Below, in pieces: positions 6,271 through 15,469 of a stretch of DNA of 40,993 nt. The translations under genes and the position numbers were made by a program. The first letter of the stretch is position 1. The number at the start of each line of letters is the position of its first letter. Location of the stretch: the NCBI GenBank assembly GCA_964418595.1, contig CAYQMF010000051.1:1-40993 (forward strand). The letters run 5' to 3'. The DNA comes from CAYQMF01 sp964418595 (lineage in GTDB: Bacteria; Planctomycetota; UBA1135; UBA2386). The notes below the pieces were generated by a model, which was given only the letters and a program-made list of their open reading frames with translations, had not been told where the DNA came from and did no database searches.

Positions 6271-8202
6271 ATGAGTCGCCTTCCCGCATGGCCGCAAGTC
6301 CTGCTCGCAGCGTTGGCCGCCTGCGCGCTCGTCGCTTGCCACGGGCGATCCCCAGGCGCAGGGCTGCCGCCAGTGGTCGGACTGGCGCCTGTCGGCCACG
6401 TCGGCGGGGCGATTGAGGGCGGCGCAACCGCCGGCAACCTGCTGGCGGTCAGCGAAGGCGGCGCGCTCGTCGTGTATGAAGTCGTGGGCGGGGGCCTCGT
6501 GCGCCGTGGTTCCACGGAGTTGCCGATGCCGGCCAGTGCGGTGGTCTGGGATGGCAACGTCGTCTACGCAGGGCTGAGTGACCCGACCGTCGCCGACCCC
6601 AATGAGCGCCACGGTCTCGCCATCGTCGACGCGACGAACCCGGCGACACCGATGCTCCTCGGCTTCCGCACCTACATCGCCTTCTCCCCACAAGCCGCCC
6701 GTGGCGGCTTCGTCTTCGGCACGGACGGCGCCCTCGCGTTTGTCGACGTCCGCATCCCTGCATCACCGGGAAGCGTGCAGCGGATCAACGCCACGACGGG
6801 AGCGCACAGGATTGCGATCGCCGGCGACCTGCTTGTGGCCGTCGGCCTCGACGTCTGGGTCATGGACCTCCGCCAACTGCCAGTGATCGGGACCGCGATC
6901 CCGGTGCCGGGGATGTCGGCCTGCGCCTGTTGGCGCAGCGTTGCGGTCAATCCGCCGCATGCCTACGTCGGCGGCGGCGGGGTGTTGGTCTCGATCCTCG
7001 ACCTGTCGCGGCCCGAGCTGCCGGTCGAAGTGGCGCGGCAGTCATGGCCCCTCAGCGTTGGCGAACTCGGGACCGACGGCACCAAGCTGTTCGCGTCGCC
7101 CAACCAGACGTTCCAGGGGTTCCAGTGGAGCGACCTGACCAATCCCCGGACGCCAGGTCCGCCCGTGTCCGTGCCGGGGCCGGCCCGTTGGCTCGACCTG
7201 ATCGGCTGGCGGGGGCTCCCCGGGACCGAACTTGGTCTGCTTCCGTCCGGCCTTGGGCTCGTCCCGGTGCAAGACCCTCAGGCCGCAGTCATCGCCGACA
7301 TCGTTGGTCACGTGCGCCGCGTCGCGCCAGTCGGAGATCGGCTGTGCCTCGCCACCGCCACCGGGGTCGTGACGGCTCGAATTGCGATCGACGGTAGCCT
7401 GCGCGCCCTGGGCATGCTCGCGGGCGCCGCCCACCAGATCGCAACGGCGGGCAACCGCGCCTACGCCATCCGTGCCGGTAGCCTCGACGTGCTCGACATC
7501 AGCACCGACGTCCCCCGGCTCCTGGGTTCGTGGCGGTGCGGCGACGTCGATCAGGGTGCCATGGCGCTGGCCGTGCGTCAGGGGCTGGCCTTCGTGGTTA
7601 CCGGCACGTCGCTGCGCTATGACCGTGCGCCGCGTGGCGGGCTGTGGGTCGTCGACCTCACTGACGAGGCCAACCCCACCACCATCGCCACGCGCGCGCT
7701 TGCGGTTCCAGGCCGTGGCATCGCCCTCGATGCCGGGTTCGCCTATGTGACGATGTACGGTGACTTCGTACGGCTCTCGGTGTTCGACATCGCCATGCCA
7801 GCCGCGCCGCGTTCGGTTGCCGATCGCCTGGTCGATGGCTACGCCGGCGACGTGGTCGTGACCGGCGGGGTTGCCTACGTCGCGACCACGACCGGACTCA
7901 CCATCCTGGACGTGAACGACCCTGCGCGGATCCGCCTGCTCGGCACCTGGGTTCGCGATGCCAACCCCGTGGGCTACACGAGCACCGTGCCGCTCATCGT
8001 GCAAGGACACCATGCGATGCTCGGTAGTGGCGCGGGCGTCGACGTGTTGGACGTGGCGACGCCCGCGTCGGTGACCTTGCGGCTGCGGAAGCGTGTGGGC
8101 GAGGCACGGGGTCTGGCAGTGCTGGCCAACGGCGGGAGCACCTTCCTGCTCAGCGCGAACGGCGAACGCGGGCTGACTGCCTTCAGGCTCACCCTCCCTT
8201 AG
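6271..8202 (+). CDS. LVIVD-repeat beta-propeller lipoprotein
   Basis: The protein has 643 residues. It starts with a lipoprotein signal peptide (VLLAALAACALVAC, cysteine at about 23). The rest is made of LVIVD-type propeller blades, seen as repeats of hydrophobic-DhsxPxxP: GLAIVDATNPATP, VSILDLSRPELP, LDVLDISTDVPR, GLWVVDLTDEANP, LSVFDIAMPAAP, LTILDVNDPAR and VDVLDVATPASV. At least seven such blade cores can be seen. LVIVD proteins are extracellular or periplasmic propellers of mostly unknown binding function. The coding sequence is intact but has a less biased third-position pattern than the glycan genes around it. It converges on the radical SAM gene at 8231 with a 28-base gap. No enzymatic residues are recognisable. 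Confidence 0.85.
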   Translation: MSRLPAWPQVLLAALAACALVACHGRSPGAGLPPVVGLAPVGHVGGAIEGGATAGNLLAVSEGGALVVYEVVGGGLVRRGSTELPMPASAVVWDGNVVYAGLSDPTVADPNERHGLAIVDATNPATPMLLGFRTYIAFSPQAARGGFVFGTDGALAFVDVRIPASPGSVQRINATTGAHRIAIAGDLLVAVGLDVWVMDLRQLPVIGTAIPVPGMSACACWRSVAVNPPHAYVGGGGVLVSILDLSRPELPVEVARQSWPLSVGELGTDGTKLFASPNQTFQGFQWSDLTNPRTPGPPVSVPGPARWLDLIGWRGLPGTELGLLPSGLGLVPVQDPQAAVIADIVGHVRRVAPVGDRLCLATATGVVTARIAIDGSLRALGMLAGAAHQIATAGNRAYAIRAGSLDVLDISTDVPRLLGSWRCGDVDQGAMALAVRQGLAFVVTGTSLRYDRAPRGGLWVVDLTDEANPTTIATRALAVPGRGIALDAGFAYVTMYGDFVRLSVFDIAMPAAPRSVADRLVDGYAGDVVVTGGVAYVATTTGLTILDVNDPARIRLLGTWVRDANPVGYTSTVPLIVQGHHAMLGSGAGVDVLDVATPASVTLRLRKRVGEARGLAVLANGGSTFLLSANGERGLTAFRLTLP

Positions 8203-8230
8203 ATTGGGCCCCAGGCCGTGACTCCCGCGT

Positions 8231-10558
8231 TCACATGATCCCGCAGCAGCGCAGGCAGGGCGGCTGGATGCCTTCCTGCGCCAGGAACGCGCGGAACCCG
8301 GACAGCGCACCGCCGGCGAAGATCTCGCGCAGCGGCTGGCGGTGGATGTTGCCGAGAGCCATCTGGTAGCAGCGCGCCATCACGGAGGCCGAGCCGTCGC
8401 TGGCGATCTCCAGGCACGAACTCGGCGCCTGGCAGTGCGGTTTGCCGACGGGACGCTCGGGGCGCGCGTAGTGCTCGATCACGCCGAGGAAGTCGAGCGC
8501 CGGCACCGATTCGAAGCTTCGGCCGAGCGCGATCGCCTCGCGCTCCGCTTCGCGCAGGGCGCGGTAGAGCACGAACGGGTTGACACGGCTCGTCTCCATC
8601 TCCGGGACGGTCACGGTGGAGGGCGCGATGCGGTACTGGCCGTGACGCGCGTTGTGGGCGGCGGCGATCTCCGGCGTGATGTAGTTGAGGTGCGTGAGCC
8701 AGTACAGATCGAACGGCAGATCCGCCGTGGCGCGCACCATGTCGGCGAGCACGTCGTGGTTGAGCGGCGAGATCGCGCAGGAGATGCACAGGCGGAAGCC
8801 GCGCGCCTTGGCCGCGGCGAGCGCGTCGCGCTCCGCGCGCAGCGCCTTGGCGATGATGTCGAACAGCCCCGCGTGCCCGCGGATCTCGTCGTGCACCGGC
8901 GGCGGACCGTCGATCGAGATCCACAGCTCATCGACCCCGGCGGCGAGCACCGGTGCGAGCATGCGGTCGAGGCGCAGCCCGTTGGTGGTGACGATCACTT
9001 TGATCCCGCCCGCCTTGATCTCGCGCACCATGCGCGGGATGTCGGGATGGAAGAGCGGCTCCGTGCCGATGAAGTGCACCACCTCGAGGTCGGGGCGCGC
9101 CTCCAGGCAGCGGCGGATCACGAGGTCGGCGGCCAGCACCGTCTTCTCCTCGGTGGGGCGCAGCGCCTTGTAGAGGCTCGCCTCGCGGTTGCCGACGCCG
9201 AAGTCGCACATCTTGCAGGCCAGCCCGCAGGCAGAGTTCACACTCCAGTACACGCGCGTGAGTCGCGGCGGCGCCGCCTTCGGCGCCAGCAGTTCGGCTC
9301 GATAGGCGTCCTGGCGTGCCAGCAGCCGCTCGGCCGCCGCCGCGAACGGCGCATGCCCCGACGCACGCGCCAGCTCCTGCAGCAGGAGGATGTGGTAGCG
9401 GTGGTAGGCGAGGCCGACCGGCGTGCGCAGCACCTGCGGCGCGATCCGCACGCGCGCCGTTCCGTCCTTGCCGATGACGAGGCGCTGCGGCAGTTCGCGC
9501 CACAGCCCCTCGGGCGCGGCGCGGATGCCCAGCCCGATCGAGCTGCCACCAGGACCGGAGACTTCGATCTCGAGGTGCAGCTCACCGTCGGCCCCGAGCG
9601 CGTCGCCGAGGTAGAGATAGGTGTTCTGCCGCGTGCCGGTGGGGACGGGCTCGGCGTGCAGCGTCGGTCCGTGGCGCAGCGTGCGCAGGCGGCGCCCGCG
9701 GTCCGCGACGATCGGACCCCAGTCGATGCCGGCAGCGCGCACCGGGCCGGGCGCGAACACCGCGTCGTCGCCGAGGTCGAGGCGTACGGTCCGCTTGCCC
9801 GTGCGCAGCGTGACCTTGCCCACGCCGATGCCGTCGCGGTCGGGGCAGAGCTGGAACACGGCCTCCACCGCGGGCGCGCAGTCGTAGGTGCTCCAGAAGC
9901 CGGTGTCGAACTGGTCGGCCAGCGCCTCGTAGCCGCGCAGCCCCGCCTGCCACGCGGCGTGGAAGGCGCGGTCGCTGCTGACGGCGGCGAGTTCGCACAG
10001 CGCGAGCAGCGCCACGAGGTGCGCGTTGAAGATGTGCGTCGGCTGGGCCCCCGGGATCTCCTCGAACACGACCGCACCCGGCGCGAGTTCGTGCGCCGTG
10101 CCACCGTCGCGGATCGGCGCGCACATCCCGCGCGCCGCGCGCTCGGCGAGCGCCAGATGCGCCGGATCGCCGTCGTGTCGGAACCAGCACAGCCCCGCGA
10201 ACACCACGTAGGCCTGCGCGAACGCGCTCACCCACGGCGCCGGGATGGGCTCGCCGCGGAAGTTCCATTCGAAGTCGTAGTGCCACACCGAGGCGTCTGG
10301 GCGCGACCCCAGCGCGACCTCGTGCGCGAGCAGCCAGTCCATCGCCGCGCGCGCCGCCGCGTCCTCACGCGGGTCCGGCAGGAAGCGCAACGGGAACAAC
10401 CGCGGCACCAGGTCCGGCGCCGGGCGCAGGTAGTCGAGGGCCGCGGTGCCGCCGACGGTCGCCTGCAGCGCGAGCTCGAACGGGTTGCGCACGACCGCGC
10501 CGTCGCAGTCGAACTCGATCAGGCCGGCTCGATCAAATCCTCGGTATTGCAGTCGCAT
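8231..10558 (-). CDS. Fusion: glucuronyl C5-epimerase-like domain + radical SAM/SPASM domain
   Basis: The protein has 775 residues in two parts. Residues about 60-230 resemble the C-terminal catalytic domain of D-glucuronyl C5-epimerase: VSAFAQAYVVFAGL, an FEEIPG segment, HIFNAHLVALLALCEL and DTGFWSTYDC. These align by eye with the HxxNGxxFALLGLYD and DTGYWSYYD motifs of that family. A beta-rich segment follows. Residues about 430-640 are a radical SAM core, with Cys444, Cys448 and Cys451 (CGLACKMC), then GTEPLFHPD and VTTNGLRL. The C-terminus is SPASM-like, with Cys in HCQAPSSCLEI and PPCLRCCGIM. The first 40 bases overlap the end of wzt, so it is the third gene of the wzm-wzt operon. It may modify a glycan or its precursor; the reaction is not predictable from sequence. 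Confidence 0.85.
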   Translation of the reverse strand: MRLQYRGFDRAGLIEFDCDGAVVRNPFELALQATVGGTAALDYLRPAPDLVPRLFPLRFLPDPREDAAARAAMDWLLAHEVALGSRPDASVWHYDFEWNFRGEPIPAPWVSAFAQAYVVFAGLCWFRHDGDPAHLALAERAARGMCAPIRDGGTAHELAPGAVVFEEIPGAQPTHIFNAHLVALLALCELAAVSSDRAFHAAWQAGLRGYEALADQFDTGFWSTYDCAPAVEAVFQLCPDRDGIGVGKVTLRTGKRTVRLDLGDDAVFAPGPVRAAGIDWGPIVADRGRRLRTLRHGPTLHAEPVPTGTRQNTYLYLGDALGADGELHLEIEVSGPGGSSIGLGIRAAPEGLWRELPQRLVIGKDGTARVRIAPQVLRTPVGLAYHRYHILLLQELARASGHAPFAAAAERLLARQDAYRAELLAPKAAPPRLTRVYWSVNSACGLACKMCDFGVGNREASLYKALRPTEEKTVLAADLVIRRCLEARPDLEVVHFIGTEPLFHPDIPRMVREIKAGGIKVIVTTNGLRLDRMLAPVLAAGVDELWISIDGPPPVHDEIRGHAGLFDIIAKALRAERDALAAAKARGFRLCISCAISPLNHDVLADMVRATADLPFDLYWLTHLNYITPEIAAAHNARHGQYRIAPSTVTVPEMETSRVNPFVLYRALREAEREAIALGRSFESVPALDFLGVIEHYARPERPVGKPHCQAPSSCLEIASDGSASVMARCYQMALGNIHRQPLREIFAGGALSGFRAFLAQEGIQPPCLRCCGIM

Positions 10559-12321
10559 GGGTGCTCGCCGCCGTCAGCCATCCGCAGGGTCGCCGTCAGG
10601 CGCGTCGGGGGCGAGACGATACCGCGGGGCAGACGGTAGTGAATGGCGTCCTCGACCCGGAAGGACACCGCGCGATCCCACACGGCCAGCGCGGTCTGTT
10701 CGCGCGTGTTGTCGAGGGGATCGAGGTCGGGGTACACGCCGACGCTCGCCACGAAGCGCCCCGGCCCGGGCCGCAAGGCGTCGAGCGTGTAGCGCAGGTC
10801 GACGTGGCCCGTGGTCCTCTCGCTCAGCGTGCAGCGGTGGACGAAGCTCGCGACCAGCACGCCGTCCTCGCGGAGCACGTTGAGCGCGACCACGAACACC
10901 GCGCGCGGCTCGACGATCGCGAGCGCGACGCGGCAGCCGGCGGGCGGGTCCTGCGTATCGAACACGACGGCGCCGTCGCCGCCGCCGGCGACGAACTCGA
11001 CCGCCTCGATGCGCAGTGCCGCCGTCTCGCGGCGATCGCGCCGCACCGGCGCGGGGGTCGTCTCGGCCCTGCTCCCGACCGCCACCTCGTGCCGCCCCGC
11101 CGTCGTCAGCTCCGCCAGCGTCCGATAGCCGTTCCCGTCGAAGGCCTCCGCCCGCACCACGCCGGTCACCGCGTCGAGCGTCACCGCCAGCGTGACCTCG
11201 CTTGCCGCGAGCCGCGCCGGCACCGCAAACTGGAACGGCGCGTGCCCCGTCGCGCTGGCGCGGTGCGCGAACTCGCGGAACGTGCCCTGCGCGTCGCTGG
11301 TCGCGCGACCCCATTCGGTGCGTCCCGGCTCGTCCATCAGGAAGGACGGCTGGCTCGCCACGTTGTCGAGCGGTGCGCCGACGTCGATCGCGCCCAGCTC
11401 TTCGTTCCCGTGCGCCAGCGCCAGCCGCCGCACGCGCGCCGACGCGCGTCGGCCCGGCGCCGCCACCAGCCGGAACAGGCGCGTCTCGTACACCTCGTGG
11501 TCGCCGTCGATCACGCCGCTGCCGGTCGCCTGCGCCTTGCGGTCGCGCGCGCGCAGGCGCTCGGCCTCGTCGCGGCGCACCAGGGCCTGGTACTCCTTGA
11601 TCGTCTCCAGCACCTCGCCCTGCGCCTTGATCCGCCCGCGGTCGATCCACACCGCGCGCGTGCACAGCCGCTGCACGCTGCCGAGGTCGTGGCTCACGAA
11701 CAGCACCGTCGCGCCCGACTCCTCGGTGATGCGGTTCATGCGATCGACGCACTTGCCGGCGAAGTACGCATCCCCCGCGCCGAGCACCTCGTCGATGATG
11801 AGGATCTCGGGTTCGATCGCCGTCGCCGTCGAGAACGCGAGCCGCGCGTACATCCCCGCCGAGTAGGTCTTGATCGGCTGGTCGATGAAATCGCCCAGCT
11901 CGGCGAAGTCGACGATCTCGTCTTCCTTCTGCGCGATCGCCCGCGCCGACAGCCCCTGGTAGACGAGCGACGCGCGGATGTTCTCGCGCCCGGTGAACTC
12001 CGGATGGAAGCCCGTGCCCAGCTCCAGCAGCGCCTGCACGCGACCGCGCACGGCGACCCGCCCGCGCGTGGGCGCGATGTTGCCGGCGATGAGCTTGAGC
12101 AGGGTGCTCTTGCCGGCGCCGTTGCGGCCGATCAGGCCGATGCGCTCGCCGCGCGCGACGCGCAGGTCGAAGTCGCGCAGCGCCCAGAACTCCTGGTAGC
12201 GATCGCGCCGCCAGAACGTGAGCCGCCCGAGCCCGAACGCGTCCAGGATCTTGTCCGACTGCCGGGCATAGAGCCGGTAGAGCTTGCTCACGCCGGCGAT
12301 GTCGATGGCGGGGTCGGCCAT
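10519..12321 (-). CDS. wzt: Polysaccharide ABC exporter, ATP-binding subunit with extended C-terminus
   Basis: The protein has 600 residues. The nucleotide-binding domain (about 1-245) has Walker A GRNGAGKST at 65-73, signature TYSAGM near 152-157, Walker B ILIIDE near 173-178 and the H-loop SHD near 210-212. The extra FGLGRLTFWRRDRYQEFWAL stretch before the first strand is typical of Wzt/TagH exporters. The C-terminal 350 residues seem to hold two beta-sandwich modules. One, at about 265-400, contains EWGRATSDAQGTFREF. The second, at about 410-590, has the VVFDTQDPPAG-RVALAI and RFVASVGVYPDLDPLDN features of Wzt carbohydrate-binding domains. In Wzt systems that domain recognises the terminated or modified end of the lipid-linked glycan before export. 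It starts two bases after wzm. Confidence 0.93.
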   Translation of the reverse strand: MADPAIDIAGVSKLYRLYARQSDKILDAFGLGRLTFWRRDRYQEFWALRDFDLRVARGERIGLIGRNGAGKSTLLKLIAGNIAPTRGRVAVRGRVQALLELGTGFHPEFTGRENIRASLVYQGLSARAIAQKEDEIVDFAELGDFIDQPIKTYSAGMYARLAFSTATAIEPEILIIDEVLGAGDAYFAGKCVDRMNRITEESGATVLFVSHDLGSVQRLCTRAVWIDRGRIKAQGEVLETIKEYQALVRRDEAERLRARDRKAQATGSGVIDGDHEVYETRLFRLVAAPGRRASARVRRLALAHGNEELGAIDVGAPLDNVASQPSFLMDEPGRTEWGRATSDAQGTFREFAHRASATGHAPFQFAVPARLAASEVTLAVTLDAVTGVVRAEAFDGNGYRTLAELTTAGRHEVAVGSRAETTPAPVRRDRRETAALRIEAVEFVAGGGDGAVVFDTQDPPAGCRVALAIVEPRAVFVVALNVLREDGVLVASFVHRCTLSERTTGHVDLRYTLDALRPGPGRFVASVGVYPDLDPLDNTREQTALAVWDRAVSFRVEDAIHYRLPRGIVSPPTRLTATLRMADGGEHPCDCNTEDLIEPA

Positions 12322-12323
12322 GG

Positions 12324-13121
12324 TCACACGTTGTCGATCAGCACGCGCTTCATGCGGCCGAAGAACCACGAACCGAGGGAGAAGAAGCCGAGCCCGAGTG
12401 CGGCGAGCCCCAGGAACGCGGCGGGCGCCGGCGCGCGGCCGTACACCAGCAGGTCCTGGTGGCACGCGATCACGTACCACAGCGGGTTGAACGTCGAGAA
12501 CGTGGCCAGCGGCCCGGTCAGCTCGCGCGCCGGCCACGCGATCGGACTGACCATCATCAGGAACAGCGTGATGACCGCCACCATCTGCTGCAGGTCGCGC
12601 AGGTACACGTTCACGCTGCTGACGATCCAGATCAGCCCGATGGTGAACATCACCTGCAGCACCCACACCACGGGCAACAGCAGCGCCCAGGGCGTGAACA
12701 TGCCGTTGGCGATCACCGCCAGCAGCAACAGCGCCGACCCGATCACTTGCACCGCCTGGCTCACGAACACCGCGCGCACCGGCACGAGTTCGATGGGGAA
12801 GAGCGTGTTCTTGATGAGGCTCGCGCTGCCGGTGACCGCCGGCGTACCCACGCCCAACCCCTCGGCGAAGCCCAGGAACGGGATCAGCCCGCAGAAGATG
12901 AGCAGCACGTAGTCGAGGCCTTCGAACCCCGCCTGCTTCGTCTTGAAGACGTAGAGGAACACGCCGGCGTAGGCGCCGAGCAGCAGCACCGGATAGCCGA
13001 GCAGCCACACGAACCCCAGCAGCGACCCGGCGAAGCGGGCCTTCAGCTCGCTGCGCGTCGTGCGCTGCAGCAACAGGCGGTGCCGCCACAGCAGGGCGTA
13101 GGGGGCGGTCAGGGCGCTCAT
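12324..13121 (-). CDS. wzm: Polysaccharide ABC exporter, permease subunit
   Basis: The protein has 265 residues and is an ABC-2-type permease of the Wzm/TagG/KpsM class. It opens with an amphipathic segment (RHRLLLQRTTRSELKARFAG) and then shows about six hydrophobic helices, among them LLGFVWLLGYPVLLLGAYAG, YVLLIFCGLIPFLGF, VIGSALLLLAVIANG and VAVITLFLMMVSPIAW. SLIKNTLFPIELVPVRAV is the family's conserved cytoplasmic coupling region. The stop is two bases before the wzt start, so the two form the transporter pair that moves an undecaprenyl-linked polysaccharide across the inner membrane. This is the first gene of the operon, and the divergent side holds another glycosyltransferase on the same strand 50 bases upstream. 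Confidence 0.94.
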   Translation of the reverse strand: MSALTAPYALLWRHRLLLQRTTRSELKARFAGSLLGFVWLLGYPVLLLGAYAGVFLYVFKTKQAGFEGLDYVLLIFCGLIPFLGFAEGLGVGTPAVTGSASLIKNTLFPIELVPVRAVFVSQAVQVIGSALLLLAVIANGMFTPWALLLPVVWVLQVMFTIGLIWIVSSVNVYLRDLQQMVAVITLFLMMVSPIAWPARELTGPLATFSTFNPLWYVIACHQDLLVYGRAPAPAAFLGLAALGLGFFSLGSWFFGRMKRVLIDNV

Positions 13122-13173
13122 GCCGGGCCCGCGGACTAGAGCCGATGGCCCCGGCCTTTTCCAGGCGCGGCCC

Positions 13174-14232
13174 TCACTCCATGTAGCGCCGCCGCTGGCG
13201 CACCACGACGTCGACGAAGAAGCGCAGGTAGCTGGCGAAGAACGAGCGCTGCCGCCACCACAGGCGCAGCGGGTTGCCCCGGCGGAGCGGGGCCAGCGCG
13301 CGGCGGGCGCGGGCGATGTCCCGCCACATCCGCAGCGCCGCGAGCCGTCCGCGCACCAGGATGCGCGCGAGGTCCCACTGGCCCACGAGCAGCGCCAGCG
13401 GTGGCACGAGCAGCCAGCTCACGAGCTGCGCCGGGAGGTTGAGCAGCACCACCGACCACGGCAGGTTCATCCAGTACGCGAGTGTCATATTGCGCACCGA
13501 CCGGATGCGGAAGGCGTCGTCGCGCACCTTCACGATCGAGGCGTTCAGCCGATGGCGCACGAACGTGCCCGGCACGAACACGCACTCGCCGCCTGCCGCC
13601 AGCATGCGTAGCGACAGGTCGACGTCCTCGAAGTTGGCGAAGAACTCGTCGCGGAACACGCCGACCCTTCGCAGTACGTCGGCCCGGTACAGCACCGCCC
13701 CGCCACAGGCGCCCAGCAAGCGCGCCGGAGTCGCGAACCCGCTGCGCGGCCGCCCGCGCCCGCGCGGGATCGCCTCGCCCGTGCTCAACAGCAGCGTGCC
13801 CGCGTTCTCGGTTACCTGCGGGTCGGACCAGAACACCATGTGGCACGCGCACAGCGCCACCTCGGGTTCGGCCTCGGCGACCGCGACGAGCCGCGCCAGC
13901 CAGTCCGGCTCGGCGGCCGCGTCGTTGTTGAGGAGCGCGACGTACTTCGCACGCCCCTCGTCCAGCGCCGTGCGCATCGCCACGTTGTTGCCGCCGGTGA
14001 AGCCGAGGTTCGCCGCGTTGCGCACGAGCCGGATGCGCGCGCCGAACTCGCGCTCGATCGCGTCGGCCTCCGCGTTCGCCGACGCGTTGTCGACCACGAA
14101 CACGTCCACCGACGGATGCGTCTGCCCGAGCAGGCTGTGCACACACGCGAGCGTGTCGGCGAGCCCGTTCCAGTTGAGGACCACGACCGCGACGTGCGGT
14201 GCTGCGGCGGACTGCTGGGCGCGAGTGTCCAA
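13174..14232 (-). CDS. Glycosyltransferase family 2, rhamnosyltransferase-like
   Basis: The protein has 352 residues and starts at TTG (14232); no in-frame ATG fits the family N-terminus. HVAVVVLNWNGLADTLACV, then DVFVVDNASANAE, and ALLNNDAAAEPDWL (NND as the metal-binding DXD equivalent, near residue 100) are typical of WbbL-type family 2 transferases. The acceptor-side motif EFFANFEDVDLSLRM is near residue 210. The last 110 residues contain a hydrophobic stretch (WSVVLLNLPAQLVSWLLVPP) that probably holds the enzyme to the membrane. It lies upstream of wzm on the same strand with a 52-base gap and is probably part of the same transcription unit, and it is divergent from wecB. The sugar specificity is inferred only by resemblance. 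Confidence 0.88.
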   Translation of the reverse strand: MDTRAQQSAAAPHVAVVVLNWNGLADTLACVHSLLGQTHPSVDVFVVDNASANAEADAIEREFGARIRLVRNAANLGFTGGNNVAMRTALDEGRAKYVALLNNDAAAEPDWLARLVAVAEAEPEVALCACHMVFWSDPQVTENAGTLLLSTGEAIPRGRGRPRSGFATPARLLGACGGAVLYRADVLRRVGVFRDEFFANFEDVDLSLRMLAAGGECVFVPGTFVRHRLNASIVKVRDDAFRIRSVRNMTLAYWMNLPWSVVLLNLPAQLVSWLLVPPLALLVGQWDLARILVRGRLAALRMWRDIARARRALAPLRRGNPLRLWWRQRSFFASYLRFFVDVVVRQRRRYME

Positions 14233-14320
14233 GGGCCCCGGGAGTGAAGCACCCGCGCCGCCGCGAGGCCAACATCCGCGCCGATGGAAACCGCCAGGGC
14301 GCGCGGCTCAAATCGCGCCG

Positions 14321-15400
14321 ATGCCCGTCCCTGCGCGCCCGCTGCACGTCCTCACCGTGGTCGGCGCGCGCCCGCAGTTCGTGAAGGCGGCCGTCCTCTC
14401 GCGCGCGATCCTCGCCGCCGCCGCGCGTGGGGCGCCGATCCGCGAGTCGCTGGTCCACACCGGCCAGCACTACGACCACGACATGAGCCGGGTGTTCTTC
14501 GAGGAGATGGAGATCCCGGCGCCGTGCGTCGACCTCGGTCTGGGCGGCGGATCGCACGGCGCCGCCACCGGCCGCATGCTGGAGGCGCTCGAACGCGAGA
14601 TCGTGCAGCGCCGGCCGGACGTGGTGATGGTGTACGGCGACACCAACTCGACGCTCGCCGGCGCGCTCGCCGCCGCCAAGCTGCATGTGCCGGTGGCGCA
14701 CGTCGAGGCCGGTCTGCGCAGCTTCAACCGGCGCATGCCCGAGGAGATCAATCGCGTCGTCACCGATCACGTCTCGTCGCTGCTCTTCTGCTCGTCGGAC
14801 GCGGCGCGCGTCCAGCTCGCGCGCGAGGGGATCACGGCCGGCGTGCACGTCACCGGCGACGTGATGATCGACGCGCTGCGGCACTATCGCGAACGCGCGG
14901 TGCGCCCCGACCTGCCCCGCCCCTTCGCCCTCTGCACGATCCACCGCCAGGAGAACACCGACGACCCCGCGCGCCTGCGCGCGCTGCTGGACGGACTGGC
15001 GTGCTGCCCCATTCCCGTGCTGCTGCCGCTGCACCCGCGCACGCGGCAGGCGATCGAACGCATCGGACTCCGGCTCGACGGCAGCCTTCGGCCCTGCGAG
15101 CCGCTGTCGTACTTCCGCATGCTCGGCGCGCTCGATGCGTGCGCGTTCGTCGCCACCGACTCCGGCGGCCTGCAGAAGGAGGCCTACGCGTTCGGCAAGA
15201 AGTGTCTGACCCTGCGCGCCGAGACCGAGTGGACCGAGCTGGTCGAGGCCGGCGCCAATCGCGTCGTCGGCACCGAGCCCGAGCACCTCGCACCCGGCCT
15301 TCTGTGGGCGCGCGAGCCCATGCCGCCCGCGACCCCGATCTACGGCGACGGCCACGCCGCGGCCGCGATCCTCGACATCCTCGCGACCTTTCACCGGTGA
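14321..15400 (+). CDS. wecB: UDP-N-acetylglucosamine 2-epimerase (non-hydrolysing)
   Basis: The protein has 359 residues, normal length for WecB/MnaA. The enzyme interconverts UDP-GlcNAc and UDP-ManNAc, giving precursors for ManNAc-containing surface glycans. VLTVVGARPQFVKAA and the HTGQHYD motif form the N-terminus. YGDTNSTLAGALAA, HVEAGLRSFNR and PEEINR hold the catalytic acidic residues. The CTIHRQENTDD motif and FVATDSGGLQKEAY, then ETEWTELVEAG, complete the family signature. The frame is open far upstream, but the ATG at 14321 matches the conserved start. It is divergent from the family 2 transferase at 14232 (about 90 bases) and followed by the methyltransferase-glycosyltransferase gene. 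The donor it makes is likely used by the neighbouring transferases. Confidence 0.95.
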   Translation: MPVPARPLHVLTVVGARPQFVKAAVLSRAILAAAARGAPIRESLVHTGQHYDHDMSRVFFEEMEIPAPCVDLGLGGGSHGAATGRMLEALEREIVQRRPDVVMVYGDTNSTLAGALAAAKLHVPVAHVEAGLRSFNRRMPEEINRVVTDHVSSLLFCSSDAARVQLAREGITAGVHVTGDVMIDALRHYRERAVRPDLPRPFALCTIHRQENTDDPARLRALLDGLACCPIPVLLPLHPRTRQAIERIGLRLDGSLRPCEPLSYFRMLGALDACAFVATDSGGLQKEAYAFGKKCLTLRAETEWTELVEAGANRVVGTEPEHLAPGLLWAREPMPPATPIYGDGHAAAAILDILATFHR

Positions 15401-15426
15401 GCCGGATGCGGGTCGAGGATCTCCGC

Positions 15427-15432
15427 TACCAT
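15427..15432 (+). promoter_or_regulatory. Candidate -10 (TACCAT) of the methyltransferase-glycosyltransferase unit
   Basis: CGCTACCATCC lies 37 bases before the ATG at 15470 and 27 bases after the wecB stop. It matches the TAnnnT pattern. It could start a separate mRNA for the 15.5-21.7 kb genes; read-through from wecB is equally possible. Confidence 0.3.
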
Positions 15433-15469
15433 CCTCCGCCGGTCGGCAGGCGCCGCACCGCGCACGACG

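Noticed and set aside
8342..10639. 765-codon plus-strand frame opposite the radical SAM gene
   Set aside because: It has Arg/Glu/His-rich sequence with no domains, and the opposite strand has clear catalytic motifs.
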